57,643 nt of DNA from Lachnospiraceae bacterium (GTDB lineage: Bacteria > Bacillota > Clostridia > Lachnospirales > Lachnospiraceae), in assembly GCA_021153325.1 (NCBI GenBank), contig JAGKTQ010000015.1:1-57643 (forward strand), given 5' to 3'. How positions within the stretch are numbered: the stretch's first letter is position 1; each line of letters begins with the position of its first letter. The notes below the pieces were generated by a model, which was given only the letters and a program-made list of their open reading frames with translations, had not been told where the DNA came from and made no database searches. This document shows positions 15,390 to 23,373 of the stretch, piece by piece. The translations under genes were made by a program, and so were the position numbers.

Positions 15390-15805
15390 TGAATATATTC
15401 GAATTAGTAAAATCCTCAGTTACGACCAGAACTGCGGCTGAGTATTATGGCTTAAAAGTTAATCGGCATGGTATGGCGTGCTGTCCATTTCATAATGATA
15501 AGCACCCTAGCTTTAAGATTGATAAGAATTATTACTGTTTTGGTTGTGGTGCCAAAGGCGATGTTATCGATTATGTTGCAAGATTATTTGGTCTTGGAAT
15601 GAAAGATGCTGCTCTTAAGATATGCGCTGATTTTGGATTGAATTTTCCAACTGAAAATGCTAAAGCATATTATCCAAAGATAAGAGGTACGCCTAAGAAA
15701 TCTGATGAACAGATTTTTAGAGAAACAGAAGAATATGTATTTAGGGTTCTATCAGATTACTACCATCTGCTTAAGACATGGATGGTATTGTTCTATGGCT
15801 TATAG
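15389..15805 (+). pseudogene. Truncated CHC2 zinc-finger primase
   Basis: The 138-residue product has the CHC2 primase zinc finger: C-C-P-F-H near residue 29-32 and CFGCGAKGD near 50. Family members continue with a long conserved region, but here the frame leaves the family after HLLKTW (about 15775) and stops 27 bases later. The following sequence matches the C-terminus of a different, helicase-type protein in another frame. The gene is therefore the 5' part of an internal deletion. Without its catalytic Toprim part it cannot prime replication. Confidence 0.75.
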
Positions 15806-16185
15806 AAGGTTTGAAACGCCTGATAGCTAACGGATATCACTTCACAATCAGTGAAAGGGCAAAACAGAATCTTGAGGATTCTAAGATTGAGGGTAACAGC
15901 GTGGTAGCCTTTTTAAATTCTGATGGTTATATTGGTTTTGATAAGGATTCAGCAATAACTACCAAGGATTTTTTCGATGTGTATTATCGTTGGTGTGATG
16001 AAAATGACGAAGTTCCGTGTAAAAATCCAGCGTCATTTTCAAAGAAGGTCAAGGAGGTTGCGAAAAAATATGGAATAGAACCGATTCAGAATGTGCTAAA
16101 TACTGAAGGCATGAAAGTACGTGGTTATCGTGGAGTGTACATAAAAGTTAGGGATTCTGAAAACCCATTTTTAAAAGCTTCTTAG
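15778..16185 (+). pseudogene. C-terminal fragment of a P4/D5-type primase-helicase
   Basis: The 135-codon frame begins LWLIEGLKRLIANGYHF and continues with a winged-helix region of the kind found at the C-terminus of phage/plasmid D5-like DNA helicases (KDFFDVYYRWCDEN, then FSKKVKEVAKKYGI). The AAA helicase domain that should precede it is absent. The reading frame differs from the CHC2 fragment it overlaps, so the two are remnants joined by a deletion of perhaps one to two kilobases, not one gene. Confidence 0.7.
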
Positions 16186-16591
16186 ACGGGTAGACAGCAG
16201 TAAATGAATTTTTTTATATTGCTATGTAATATTTTGAGAATACATAAATTTAATCAGTAATATAAATAGTTCCTGTTTATCTGTCTAAACGTCGTAATTA
16301 TGCAAGGTTTAGCTGTACCAGCTACTGTTAATGTACTGCTTAATCTGTTTTACAACGACGCTGACGGGCTAATAATTCGATTGAATGTTATAAAATAGAG
16401 CTTCTCAAATGGTCTAAATTCAAGTGCTCCAGGCTGAAAAAATACAGGGGACGATAATTTATGCCTTAATTGCTAAAATGGGGTTCTAAATTATAACAAG
16501 AACGATACAAGCAGTAATTGAATTACAAATTGAATGACTTTGTTGAAGCTGTAAGATATAATTAAAGAAATATACGTAAAGGGTGATGTTA
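16186..16591. other. Non-coding gap in the element
   Basis: No open frame with a ribosome binding site is seen. CGTCGTAA (16290-16297) can pair over 55 bases with ACAACGACG (near 16353-16360), and a small AGCTGTACCAGCT hairpin lies between. It could be an old replication or regulatory site, but nothing identifies it. Confidence 0.3.
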
Positions 16592-18025
16592 TTGAATATT
16601 AAAGAATTAATTGGAGAAGCTACTGAATATGACAAGAAACTGGCTTTGGAAGAAAAGAAGCCTAAAAGCTGGTGTAAAAGTGTCAGTGCTTTTGCAAATA
16701 CATTAGGTGGTTCACTTATATTTGGCGTTTCAAATGAAGGTGAAGTAATTGGCCTTCAAGATGCGGACCATGATGCTGAAAAGATAAGTGAGATTATAAA
16801 GACTCGTATTGATCCACTGCCAGAGTTTAATTTAAGATTTCACAAGACAGATGATGGTAAGGTACTTATTATTCTTGACATCTTTAGAGGCGATGAGACT
16901 CCATATTATTATTCTGCCGATGGTGTGCTGGAGGCATATGTGCGAGTTGGAAATGAAAGTGTTAAGGCTACGGCTGTAGAGCTTAAGAGACTTGTCTTAA
17001 GAGGGAAGAATACATCTTGGGATACACAGTTATCGTCTTATAAAATGTCAGATTATGCTTATTCAAAATTGAGGGCAAGATACAAGAAATGGACCGGAAA
17101 CAGCTTTGATGATAAGGACATGGTTTCATTTGGTCTTGCAAATGAGGCAGGTGTATTAACAAATGCAGGTGCACTTATAGCAGATGATAGTCCTGTCAGA
17201 TGGTCAAGATTATTTTGTACTAGATGGAATGGACTTAATAAAGCAGGTGGCGCCATGGATGCGATTGATGATGCTGAATATGAAGGCAGCGTGCTTTATC
17301 TCTTGGATGAGGGTGAAGCATTTATAAAACGTCATGCAAAAATGATGTGGAGAAAGTTACCTACCTCAAGGGAAGAACTGCCAGAGTATGTAGAGCGTAG
17401 TTATCATGAAGCATTAATTAATGCCCTGGTGCATAGAGATTATCTTGTGAATGGTAGTGAGGTTCATATAGATATCTATGATGACAGAATGGAGATTTAT
17501 TCGCCAGGAGGGATGGCTGATGGGGTTCAGATACAGGACAGAGATCCGCTTACTGTGCCATCGACCAGACGAAATCCGCTTTTGGCTGATATCTTTAATC
17601 GTCTAGGTTATATGGAGCGAAAGGGCTCTGGTTTTGAAAAAATCATTAATGGTTATGAATTTCAGGTAACTTTTGATGAATCAAAGAAGCCAAGCTTTTA
17701 TTCTGACAGGACTCAGTTTAGAGCTATTATGCCAAATCTGAATTATGGTTTTGATGTGGATGAGCTTGACGTCAAAAAGGATGAGCTTGACGCCAAAACT
17801 AACCAAAGTGACGTCAAGGTTGACGTCAAGGATGACACCGAGGTAAGAAAAAACAGAATTATATATTTGATCAGAATAAATCCGAGAATGTCACAGCGTA
17901 TGATGGCTGAGGAATCTGGAATACCATTAAGAACACTTCAGCGAATTATGAAGGAAATGGTAGAGAATAATGAGATTAGACGTGTTGGTACAAGCCAGAA
18001 AGGACATTGGGAAATAATTGAATAA
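16592..18025 (+). CDS. AlbA_2 (Schlafen-like) ATP-binding protein with C-terminal winged helix
   Basis: This is a 477-residue protein of the divergent AAA_4/AlbA_2 type common on mobile elements. The N-terminal AlbA_2 domain (about 1-130) has the signature FANTLGGSLIFGVSNEGEV. A GHKL-like HATPase_c_4 domain (about 240-370) contains EALINALVHRDY and YSPGGM, ending GYMERKGSGFEKI. A polar Asp/Lys linker (about 388-415) leads to a winged helix-turn-helix (SQRMMAEESGIPLRTLQRIMKE, written here as one family element around 435-460). The start is TTG after AAAGGGTGATG. It is probably a transcriptional regulator of the element. Confidence 0.8.
   Translation: MNIKELIGEATEYDKKLALEEKKPKSWCKSVSAFANTLGGSLIFGVSNEGEVIGLQDADHDAEKISEIIKTRIDPLPEFNLRFHKTDDGKVLIILDIFRGDETPYYYSADGVLEAYVRVGNESVKATAVELKRLVLRGKNTSWDTQLSSYKMSDYAYSKLRARYKKWTGNSFDDKDMVSFGLANEAGVLTNAGALIADDSPVRWSRLFCTRWNGLNKAGGAMDAIDDAEYEGSVLYLLDEGEAFIKRHAKMMWRKLPTSREELPEYVERSYHEALINALVHRDYLVNGSEVHIDIYDDRMEIYSPGGMADGVQIQDRDPLTVPSTRRNPLLADIFNRLGYMERKGSGFEKIINGYEFQVTFDESKKPSFYSDRTQFRAIMPNLNYGFDVDELDVKKDELDAKTNQSDVKVDVKDDTEVRKNRIIYLIRINPRMSQRMMAEESGIPLRTLQRIMKEMVENNEIRRVGTSQKGHWEIIE
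17766..17829 (+). repeat. TTGACGTCAA palindrome repeats inside the AlbA_2 gene
   Basis: TTGACGTCAA or close variants begin at 17766, 17787, 17808 and 17820; the first three are 21 bp apart. They encode a repeated Leu/Ser-Asp-Val/Ala-Lys linker between the ATPase and winged-helix domains. Confidence 0.8.
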
Positions 18026-18032
18026 ACAAATG

Positions 18033-18067
18033 TAGCAGCTATGGAGCAATCTGTGGCTGCTATTTTT
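18033..18067 (+). terminator. Terminator after the AlbA_2 gene
   Basis: TAGCAGC (18033-18039) pairs with GCTGCTA (18056-18062), followed by a T run. It separates the AlbA_2 gene from the excisionase gene. Confidence 0.75.
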
Positions 18068-18091
18068 ATTGCAAATTTTAGGAGGAATTGA

Positions 18092-18295
18092 ATGAGAAAT
18101 AGAGTTAAAGAAAAAGAAATACCGGCTGCACTACTCAATATTTATGAGTTCTGCGATTATTTATCAATAGGTGAAACAAAGGCAAGAGAGCTATTACATG
18201 ATCCAGGTAATGGCTTTACTGTGCGCATAGGTAATAGACTTTATGCACATAAGGGGAGCGTTGATAAATGGTTACTAAAACAGTTGGTGGCATAA
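18092..18295 (+). CDS. xis: Excisionase (Tn916 Xis-like)
   Basis: This 67-residue winged-helix DNA-bending protein directs the integrase towards excision. It has the usual layout: a basic N-terminus, IYEFCDYLSIGETKARELL as the helix-turn-helix, VRIGNRLYAHKGSVDKWL as the wing and closing helix. TAGGAGG precedes the ATG. It sits directly before the integrase gene, as in Tn916 relatives, with a terminator between. Confidence 0.9.
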   Translation: MRNRVKEKEIPAALLNIYEFCDYLSIGETKARELLHDPGNGFTVRIGNRLYAHKGSVDKWLLKQLVA

Positions 18296-18345
18296 AAATA
18301 GATAATAAAATGAAATAATCATAGCAACTAAATAATACACATGAT

Positions 18346-18391
18346 AAACTTATGGAGATGAACAATACTGTTCTTTTCCATAAGTTTTTTT
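18346..18391 (+). terminator. Terminator between excisionase and integrase
   Basis: AAACTTATGGA pairs with TCCATAAGTTT, followed by a run of seven T. This separates excisionase and integrase transcripts unless it is read through. Confidence 0.85.
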
Positions 18392-18413
18392 CGTTATAGG
18401 AGGAAGAAACATA

Positions 18414-19559
18414 ATGGGAAAATCAATTAAAGGAAAAGAACTGGGAAGTGCAATTTATCAAAGACCAAATGGCACATATGAGGCAAGATACATTGATCGC
18501 TTTGGAAAGCAGAGAAGTGTATATGCCAAAACTCTTACGGAGGTAGGAAAGAAACAGCGTCAGAAGATTTACGAGAATGAGAAACAAATTAATATAGTTG
18601 ATGAGAAAATGACTCTTGATGAGTGGTATGAGAAGTGGATTAGCGTATGTAAGAAGCATTGCCGTTCTACCACAAAGAGGACCTATGAGATTCAGTACAA
18701 TAGGCTAAGGGAAAGCTTAGGCTGGAGAAAACTCACAAGCTTAAATCTAGTTGTATTGCAGAATGCTTTTAATGAGCTTGGCTCTGATAAGTCCAGAAGT
18801 GACTGTAAGGCACTGCTAATAGATATCCTTAATCGTGCGGTTGAAGCAGATTTGTTGATTAAGAATCCTGCACTTGGCATTAATCCTATAGTAGATGGAA
18901 AAGCTAAGTCAGAGAAGCGTATTCTATCACGTGAAGAGATGGACATTCTACTTGAAAACTCGAAAGGTGGAATGATGTATCCTATCTTTGTTGTGGGCCT
19001 TGGAACTGGCATGAGACTGGGCGAGATGCTTGGACTTACTTGGGACTGCGTTGATTTTGATAATAGAGTCATTAAGGTGGAAAAGACATTAACTTACCTT
19101 CCTGGCAATGGAGAGGTAGCAAACTATGAGTTCCATAAGCCAAAATCAAAGGCTGGATTTCGTACAATTCCAATGACCAAGAAGGTGTATGACATTCTTG
19201 TGATTCAGGAAAAACGTAGAGCAGATATTGCAACGCATTTCTCACCAAGAGAAGGCTTTGAGGATTTGGTATTTACATCAAAGACCAACTATCCGATCAA
19301 TGCTGCAAATGTTAAGGAATCAATCAACTATATTGTGGATCGAATCAATCGGGAGAATCCTGATAGCTTCTTTGAACATCTGACACCTCATGGACTGCGC
19401 CATACCTTTGCAACCAATTGTCTTGAAAACGGAATGGAACCAAAGGTTTTACAGAAAATCATGGGGCACAGCACATTACAGATGACTATGGATTTATATT
19501 GCCATGTTCGTGAGGATAAGATTAAGGACGAGATGGCTAAAATCGCAGAGTTCATGTAA
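18414..19559 (+). CDS. int: Tyrosine recombinase integrase (Tn916 type)
   Basis: This 381-residue integrase catalyses insertion and excision of the element. The N-terminus (about 12-55, YQRPNGTYEARYIDRFGK) is the AP2-like arm-binding domain, followed by a SAM-like core-binding domain (about 65-150) and the catalytic domain. The catalytic residues are present: R201 in GTGMRLGEM, H326 and R329 in HGLRH, H352 in MGHST and Y362 in MDLYCHV. Length is normal, so the gene is probably functional. ATAGGAGGAAG precedes the ATG. The right end of the element begins at its stop codon. Confidence 0.95.
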   Translation: MGKSIKGKELGSAIYQRPNGTYEARYIDRFGKQRSVYAKTLTEVGKKQRQKIYENEKQINIVDEKMTLDEWYEKWISVCKKHCRSTTKRTYEIQYNRLRESLGWRKLTSLNLVVLQNAFNELGSDKSRSDCKALLIDILNRAVEADLLIKNPALGINPIVDGKAKSEKRILSREEMDILLENSKGGMMYPIFVVGLGTGMRLGEMLGLTWDCVDFDNRVIKVEKTLTYLPGNGEVANYEFHKPKSKAGFRTIPMTKKVYDILVIQEKRRADIATHFSPREGFEDLVFTSKTNYPINAANVKESINYIVDRINRENPDSFFEHLTPHGLRHTFATNCLENGMEPKVLQKIMGHSTLQMTMDLYCHVREDKIKDEMAKIAEFM

Positions 19560-19560
19560 G

Positions 19561-19594
19561 TGGTAAGTGAGTGGTAAATTGCTATATTTTTGAT
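19561..19594 (+). repeat. Right-end arm repeats and core-like 15-mer
   Basis: GTGGTAA occurs twice at 11-bp spacing (TGGTAA at 19561 and 19572). It is followed at 19580-19594 by TGCTATATTTTTGAT, which matches the internal 15-bp boxes in 11 of 15 positions. The attachment core is expected at or just beyond this point. Confidence 0.5.
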
Positions 19595-19641
19595 AGATAC
19601 GATGCTGGAAAGCCAGTAATTTCAAGGGTTGTAGAAAATAC

Positions 19642-19666
19642 ACCTGAAGTTTTATGTTTTTCAGGT
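19642..19666 (-). terminator. Terminator of the exporter gene
   Basis: ACCTGAA and TTCAGGT form a stem. On the minus strand it is followed by a T-containing stretch, 20-45 bases after the exporter stop. Confidence 0.6.
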
Positions 19667-19687
19667 TTGTGAGGAACTGTAGGATTT

Positions 19688-20671
19688 TTATGATTCTTCC
19701 AAATCCCAATACTTTTGAATTTGTTCTGTAGTCAGTGTCTCTACAAATTCTTTCTTTAGTTGAAGAAAATATTCAAGATCCATTAAGATCAAATACAAAA
19801 CTGCCCTGTTTTCGAACTCTTCTCTAGTAGAAGGCAGGGTAGTTTCTTTCATTTCTTTCATTAGCTCATTTAGTTCCGTTAACAATTCCTGTGCATTATT
19901 TGACTCTCCAAAATTGATACTTATGGAATGGATAAAGGCAGAAATTCGCTCAGCCTGAACCGGAACCGCATTAATACTCACAATCTTTTTATAAATATCC
20001 TTTAAGACCATACACTGTTGTCTACGCATTTGCATGTATTCCATGAAGTATTTTGATTCCTGAAAAAAAGTATTGTTCATATAGGCATAAGCATGCTTTT
20101 CACCTTCGGAAATATCCGCCAGAAGTTTGTCAAAGCATGTGCCAGTATAATCCGATTTATCGTCTTTGAGAATATATTGAGACATGCGCATAAGTACGGT
20201 CTTTAAATCTTCCTCTAAGGTGTGCTGCATGCGTCGGATCTCTTTTACTTTTCCCGGAATATAAAGATTTAATAATGTTCCGATTCCGGCACCGATAAAA
20301 AGCAAAAGAGCTTCATTTATAATAAGAGATATGTCCATATGCCCTTCCAAAAGATAATGGGTAACAAGCACCGCATTCGTAGAAATCGCTTCGTTCAATT
20401 TTAAGAATTGGCAGACTGCAATAAAGAGAAGCAGAAAAATACCGTAGGAAACAGCATGGTAGCCAGCTACCTGAAAAACGCCGAAAGCAAGAAGTGTTGC
20501 GATCAAAAAAGCAGCAACCCGTTTTAAGGAAATGGCAATCGTTTCTTTAGAAGTATCTTGAATAGTTAAAAGTGTCATAATGCCGGCAGAAGGGCTGTAT
20601 AATAATCCCAAGACATCGGCTAGTATAATAGAAACTGCACTTCCGGCAGCCATTTTAATTAATTTAAGCAT
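19688..20671 (-). CDS. FUSC/aromatic acid exporter family membrane protein
   Basis: This 327-residue inner-membrane protein has an N-terminal half of about five membrane segments (residues 1-145) typical of the ArAE_1 family. The C-terminal half is a cytoplasmic helical region (about 150-327) matching the ArAE_1 C-terminal domain. Related AaeB and YgaZ-like proteins export aromatic acids or other organic acids; the substrate here is not evident. The ATG follows AAGGAAGG. It stands alone, just outside the right end of the mobile element. Confidence 0.8.
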   Translation of the reverse strand: MLKLIKMAAGSAVSIILADVLGLLYSPSAGIMTLLTIQDTSKETIAISLKRVAAFLIATLLAFGVFQVAGYHAVSYGIFLLLFIAVCQFLKLNEAISTNAVLVTHYLLEGHMDISLIINEALLLFIGAGIGTLLNLYIPGKVKEIRRMQHTLEEDLKTVLMRMSQYILKDDKSDYTGTCFDKLLADISEGEKHAYAYMNNTFFQESKYFMEYMQMRRQQCMVLKDIYKKIVSINAVPVQAERISAFIHSISINFGESNNAQELLTELNELMKEMKETTLPSTREEFENRAVLYLILMDLEYFLQLKKEFVETLTTEQIQKYWDLEES

Positions 20672-20786
20672 GAATATGAACCTTCCTTGTTTAGCTAAAC
20701 GCCGTATAAACTAATGTTAGTGTACTGTTTTATTATATCGAAAGTCAATGCTGCGGTAGATAAATCCTGTAATATCACTATTATTC

Positions 20787-20814
20787 TTGACAATGTTATA
20801 AAATATGATACACT
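20787..20814 (+). promoter_or_regulatory. Promoter of the metal exporter-Fur operon
   Basis: TTGACA at 20787-20792 and TACACT at 20809-20814 are spaced 16 bp apart, placing the transcription start near 20821, at the edge of the TTGCAA repeats. Confidence 0.7.
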
Positions 20815-20821
20815 AATCTAG

Positions 20822-20844
20822 TTGCAAATGAGTTGCAATTGCAA
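20822..20844 (+). promoter_or_regulatory. TTGCAA operator, probable Fur-family site
   Basis: TTGCAA occurs at 20822, 20833 and 20839; the last two form the palindrome TTGCAATTGCAA. The site covers the expected transcription start, so binding would block transcription. The operon's own Fur-family protein is the obvious candidate. Confidence 0.6.
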
Positions 20845-20866
20845 GTAAAAGAAGGGATGTAACATA

Positions 20867-21730
20867 ATGGAAGCTTTTTTAGATATACTTTTAGACACTA
20901 CGATTGACTCTTTAAAAATTTTACCGTTTTTATTTTTAACATATGTGATCATGGAATATATTGAACACAAAATGAAAGATAAGACGAAAAAGGTCATTAA
21001 AAATTCAGGAAAATTCGGTCCACTTTTAGGTGGTGTACTTGGTATTTTTCCGCAGTGTGGTTTTTCTGCAGCAGCAGCAAATCTTTATGCCGGCAGAGTC
21101 ATTACATTGGGAACATTGATTGCTATTTTCTTGTCTACTTCGGATGAAATGCTACCGATTCTTATTGCAGAGAAAGCAGATCCGATTGTGATTGCAAAGA
21201 TTTTAGGTCTGAAACTGCTGATCGGTATTGTAGCAGGATTTCTTATTGATGCTTTTGTGAGAAAATACGACCATGAGCAGGGAGAAGAATTACACATTCA
21301 TTCTGTTTGCGATCATGATCATTGCCACTGTGAAGAAGGAATTTTAAAATCTGCATGCAGCCACACTCTGCAGATCATTGCATTTATTTTTATCATTTCT
21401 CTTCTTTTAAATAGTTGTGTTACTATTATTGGAGAAGATACCTTGTCCGCGCTCATTTTGAACCGTCCAGTCATCGGACCGATACTTTCAGGAATAGTAG
21501 GATTGATTCCAAACTGTGCAGCTTCTGTTGTGATCACACAGCTTTATTTAGAAGGGCTGATGAGTACAGGGGCTATGTTAGCAGGGCTTTTAGTTGGCGC
21601 AGGTGTTGGCGTTTTAGTTTTATTTAAAGAAAATCAGGATATAAAAGAAAACTTAAAAATTGTTTTGCTTTTATATACAATCGGTGTTGTCGCAGGTATA
21701 ATAATAGAGTGTATTGGACTCAGCATATAA
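20867..21730 (+). CDS. Putative heavy-metal/manganese exporter (ArsP_2-like permease)
   Basis: This is a 287-residue protein with eight or more membrane segments in two similar halves. Each half has a related GxxPQCGFSAA or GLIPNCAASVV motif in a membrane helix, typical of PF11449 proteins annotated as arsenic or manganese efflux permeases. A His/Cys/Asp-rich loop (HIHSVCDHDHCHCEEG, near 145-160) between the halves can bind divalent metal. GAAGGGATG lies before the ATG. The downstream Fur-family gene and the shared operator suggest metal-responsive expression. The exact metal is an inference. Confidence 0.8.
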   Translation: MEAFLDILLDTTIDSLKILPFLFLTYVIMEYIEHKMKDKTKKVIKNSGKFGPLLGGVLGIFPQCGFSAAAANLYAGRVITLGTLIAIFLSTSDEMLPILIAEKADPIVIAKILGLKLLIGIVAGFLIDAFVRKYDHEQGEELHIHSVCDHDHCHCEEGILKSACSHTLQIIAFIFIISLLLNSCVTIIGEDTLSALILNRPVIGPILSGIVGLIPNCAASVVITQLYLEGLMSTGAMLAGLLVGAGVGVLVLFKENQDIKENLKIVLLLYTIGVVAGIIIECIGLSI

Positions 21731-21740
21731 GGATAAAAAA

Positions 21741-22166
21741 ATGGAAAACTTTTGGCCGGAAGGCATTAAAAAAACAAAACAGAGAGAAGATGTTTTTCGT
21801 GTACTTACGCAGGCGGAAAGACCTCTCAGTGCTATAGAAATTTATAACTGTATTCAGAAGGAAAATGAAGAAACAAAATATGCGATCTCTACGATATATC
21901 GGGCACTTTCTGTATTTGAAGAGAAGGGACTTATTGAGAAATCAACTTTAATGGGTGATGATACGGCAGTTTATGAGTGGCAGCATGGAAAGCATAAGCA
22001 TTATGCAATCTGTTTAAAATGTCATAAATTAGTGCCACTGGCGAAATGTCCGTTTGAGCATATTCAGTTGGATACGTCCGATGAGAATTTTACAGTTACA
22101 AGTCATAAGCTGGAAATATATGGCTATTGCAATAAGTGTAAGAAAGATGAAAAAACTAAGGTATAG
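21741..22166 (+). CDS. Fur-family transcriptional repressor
   Basis: This 141-residue metalloregulator has an N-terminal winged helix (TKQREDVFRVLTQAERPLSA) and a dimerisation domain. HGKHKHYAICLKCHKLV supplies the regulatory His residues, and two CxxC pairs (CLKC, CNKC) form the structural zinc site. The ATG at 21741 follows AAGGA; an in-frame ATG at 21714 overlaps the exporter gene and is less likely. It is cotranscribed with the metal exporter and probably represses it through the TTGCAA site. Confidence 0.88.
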   Translation: MENFWPEGIKKTKQREDVFRVLTQAERPLSAIEIYNCIQKENEETKYAISTIYRALSVFEEKGLIEKSTLMGDDTAVYEWQHGKHKHYAICLKCHKLVPLAKCPFEHIQLDTSDENFTVTSHKLEIYGYCNKCKKDEKTKV

Positions 22167-22196
22167 CAAACAAAGATGGCGAATGGAGGGAAAATT

Positions 22197-23066
22197 ATGA
22201 GATTGGGTGCTTTGGAAGCCGGTGGAACAAAAATGGTATGTGCGATCGGCGATGAAAACGGAATGATTTTAGACAAAATATCTATTCCTACCATGACTCC
22301 CTCAGATTCTATGCCTGAAATGATACGTTATTTTAAAGAAAATAATATCGGGGCGCTTGGAATAGGAAGTTTCGGTCCTATCGATCTACATAAAGACTCA
22401 CCTACCTATGGTTATATTACTTCTACACCGAAAAAATCATGGGAAAATTACGATTTAGTTGGAAATTTTGCAAAGGAATTACAGTGTCCGATCGCATTTG
22501 ATACGGACACCAATGCAGCAGCACTTGGAGAAGCCTATTTTGGTGCAACAAAAGGCATGGATTGTAGCATGTATATTACAATTGGAACGGGTATTGGTGT
22601 AGGAATTTTTGTAGATAACAAATTGTTGCATGGTATGCTGCATCCAGAGGCAGGCCACATTATAATGGCAAAGCATCCAAGTGATACCTATAATGGGAAA
22701 TGTCCGTTTCACGGAACTTGCTTTGAAGGATTGGCAGCGGGACCGGCGATCGAAGAACGTTTCGGAGCAAAAGCGGATACTTTGTCAGACCGGGCAGAGG
22801 TTTGGGAAATGGAAGCCTTCTATATTGCACAGGCTTTGATGAATTATACGCTTACGATATCACCGAAGAGAATTGTATTAGGCGGTGGTGTTATGCACCA
22901 AAAACAGTTATTTCCATTAATCCGGAAACAGTTTGCTAATATGTTGAATGGTTACGTGAAAACAAAAGAACTGGAAGATCTGGATCGTTTTATTGTCCCT
23001 TCTGCACTGCAGGATAATCAGGGAATTATGGGGTGTTTAAAATTAGCGGAGCAAAGCTTGTTATAG
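22197..23066 (+). CDS. ROK-family sugar kinase, probable fructokinase
   Basis: This 289-residue cytoplasmic kinase has the ATP-binding motif EAGGTKMVCAIG at the N-terminus. The ROK zinc site is HPSDTYNGKCPFHGTC (near 160-175), the version with CPFHGTC found in ScrK-type fructokinases such as the Bacillus enzyme. GSFGPID and DTNAAALGEA supply sugar-binding residues. The start at 22197 follows ATGGAGGG; an ATG at 22176 is less well placed. No fructose or sucrose transport genes are nearby. Confidence 0.88.
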   Translation: MRLGALEAGGTKMVCAIGDENGMILDKISIPTMTPSDSMPEMIRYFKENNIGALGIGSFGPIDLHKDSPTYGYITSTPKKSWENYDLVGNFAKELQCPIAFDTDTNAAALGEAYFGATKGMDCSMYITIGTGIGVGIFVDNKLLHGMLHPEAGHIIMAKHPSDTYNGKCPFHGTCFEGLAAGPAIEERFGAKADTLSDRAEVWEMEAFYIAQALMNYTLTISPKRIVLGGGVMHQKQLFPLIRKQFANMLNGYVKTKELEDLDRFIVPSALQDNQGIMGCLKLAEQSLL

Positions 23067-23087
23067 AGATATAAAAGCACAAAAAAA

Positions 23088-23128
23088 AGCACCATCCCCA
23101 AGGCTCGTATGTCCTCAAAAATGGTACT
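23088..23128 (-). terminator. Terminator of tRNA-Lys
   Basis: On the minus strand AGTACCAT pairs with ATGGTGCT (one G-U pair) and is followed by a run of seven or more T. Confidence 0.75.
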
Positions 23129-23134
23129 CGTCAA

Positions 23135-23207
23135 TGCACCGCCAGGGGCTCGAACCCTGGACACCCTGATTAAGAGTCAGGTGCTCTACCAACTGAGCTA
23201 GCGGTGC
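23135..23207 (-). tRNA. tRNA-Lys (anticodon CTT)
   Basis: This 73-nt cloverleaf has a 7-bp acceptor stem GCACCGC/GCGGTGC with discriminator A. The anticodon stem CCTGA/TCAGG closes the loop CTCTTAA, giving anticodon CTT, and the T-loop is TTCGAGC. The CCA end is not encoded. Confidence 0.96.
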
Positions 23208-23230
23208 TTATTATTTACAACGCAAGAGTT

Positions 23231-23259
23231 ATTATAGTATAATGAATGGCAGTTTGCAA
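23231..23259 (-). promoter_or_regulatory. tRNA-Lys promoter
   Basis: Minus-strand TTGCAA (23254-23259) and TATAAT (23231-23236), 17 bp apart, lie 24 bases before the tRNA. Confidence 0.8.
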
Positions 23260-23282
23260 GCATTTTTTCAAAATTTTTTTAT

Positions 23283-23311
23283 TTGTATAAAAACAATATA
23301 AAATTTATAAT
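23283..23311 (+). promoter_or_regulatory. Promoter of the TatD-RsmA genes
   Basis: TTGTAT (23283-23288) and TATAAT (23306-23311), 17 bp apart, lie upstream of the TatD start at 23374. Confidence 0.7.
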
Positions 23312-23373
23312 ATATGTTTACAGGAAAAGGAAAAAGAGAATGATACAGCTTGAAGAAAGGAAAGGTTGATCTC

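Larger units (their letters stand above)
8770..19600 (+). mobile_element. Integrated mobilizable element with tyrosine integrase and MobV relaxase
   Basis: The boundaries are approximate. The right end lies just after the integrase gene (19559), where two GTGGTAA units at 11-bp spacing match those at 8823-8887 on the left. Between them are excisionase, relaxase, primase remnants, an AlbA_2 regulator and cargo, with coding style unlike the flanks. No type IV secretion genes are present, so transfer would need a helper element. The replication gene is internally deleted. An exact direct repeat marking attL and attR could not be identified by eye, so the insertion point between the rRNA methyltransferase and exporter genes stays uncertain. 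Confidence 0.85.

Noticed and set aside
8730..19640. ATGCTG...CAGTA near 8732 and 19601 as the attachment-site duplication
   Set aside because: Only about 11 bases match, the spacing differs by one base, and both sites are parts of small hairpins. This is too weak to call attL and attR.
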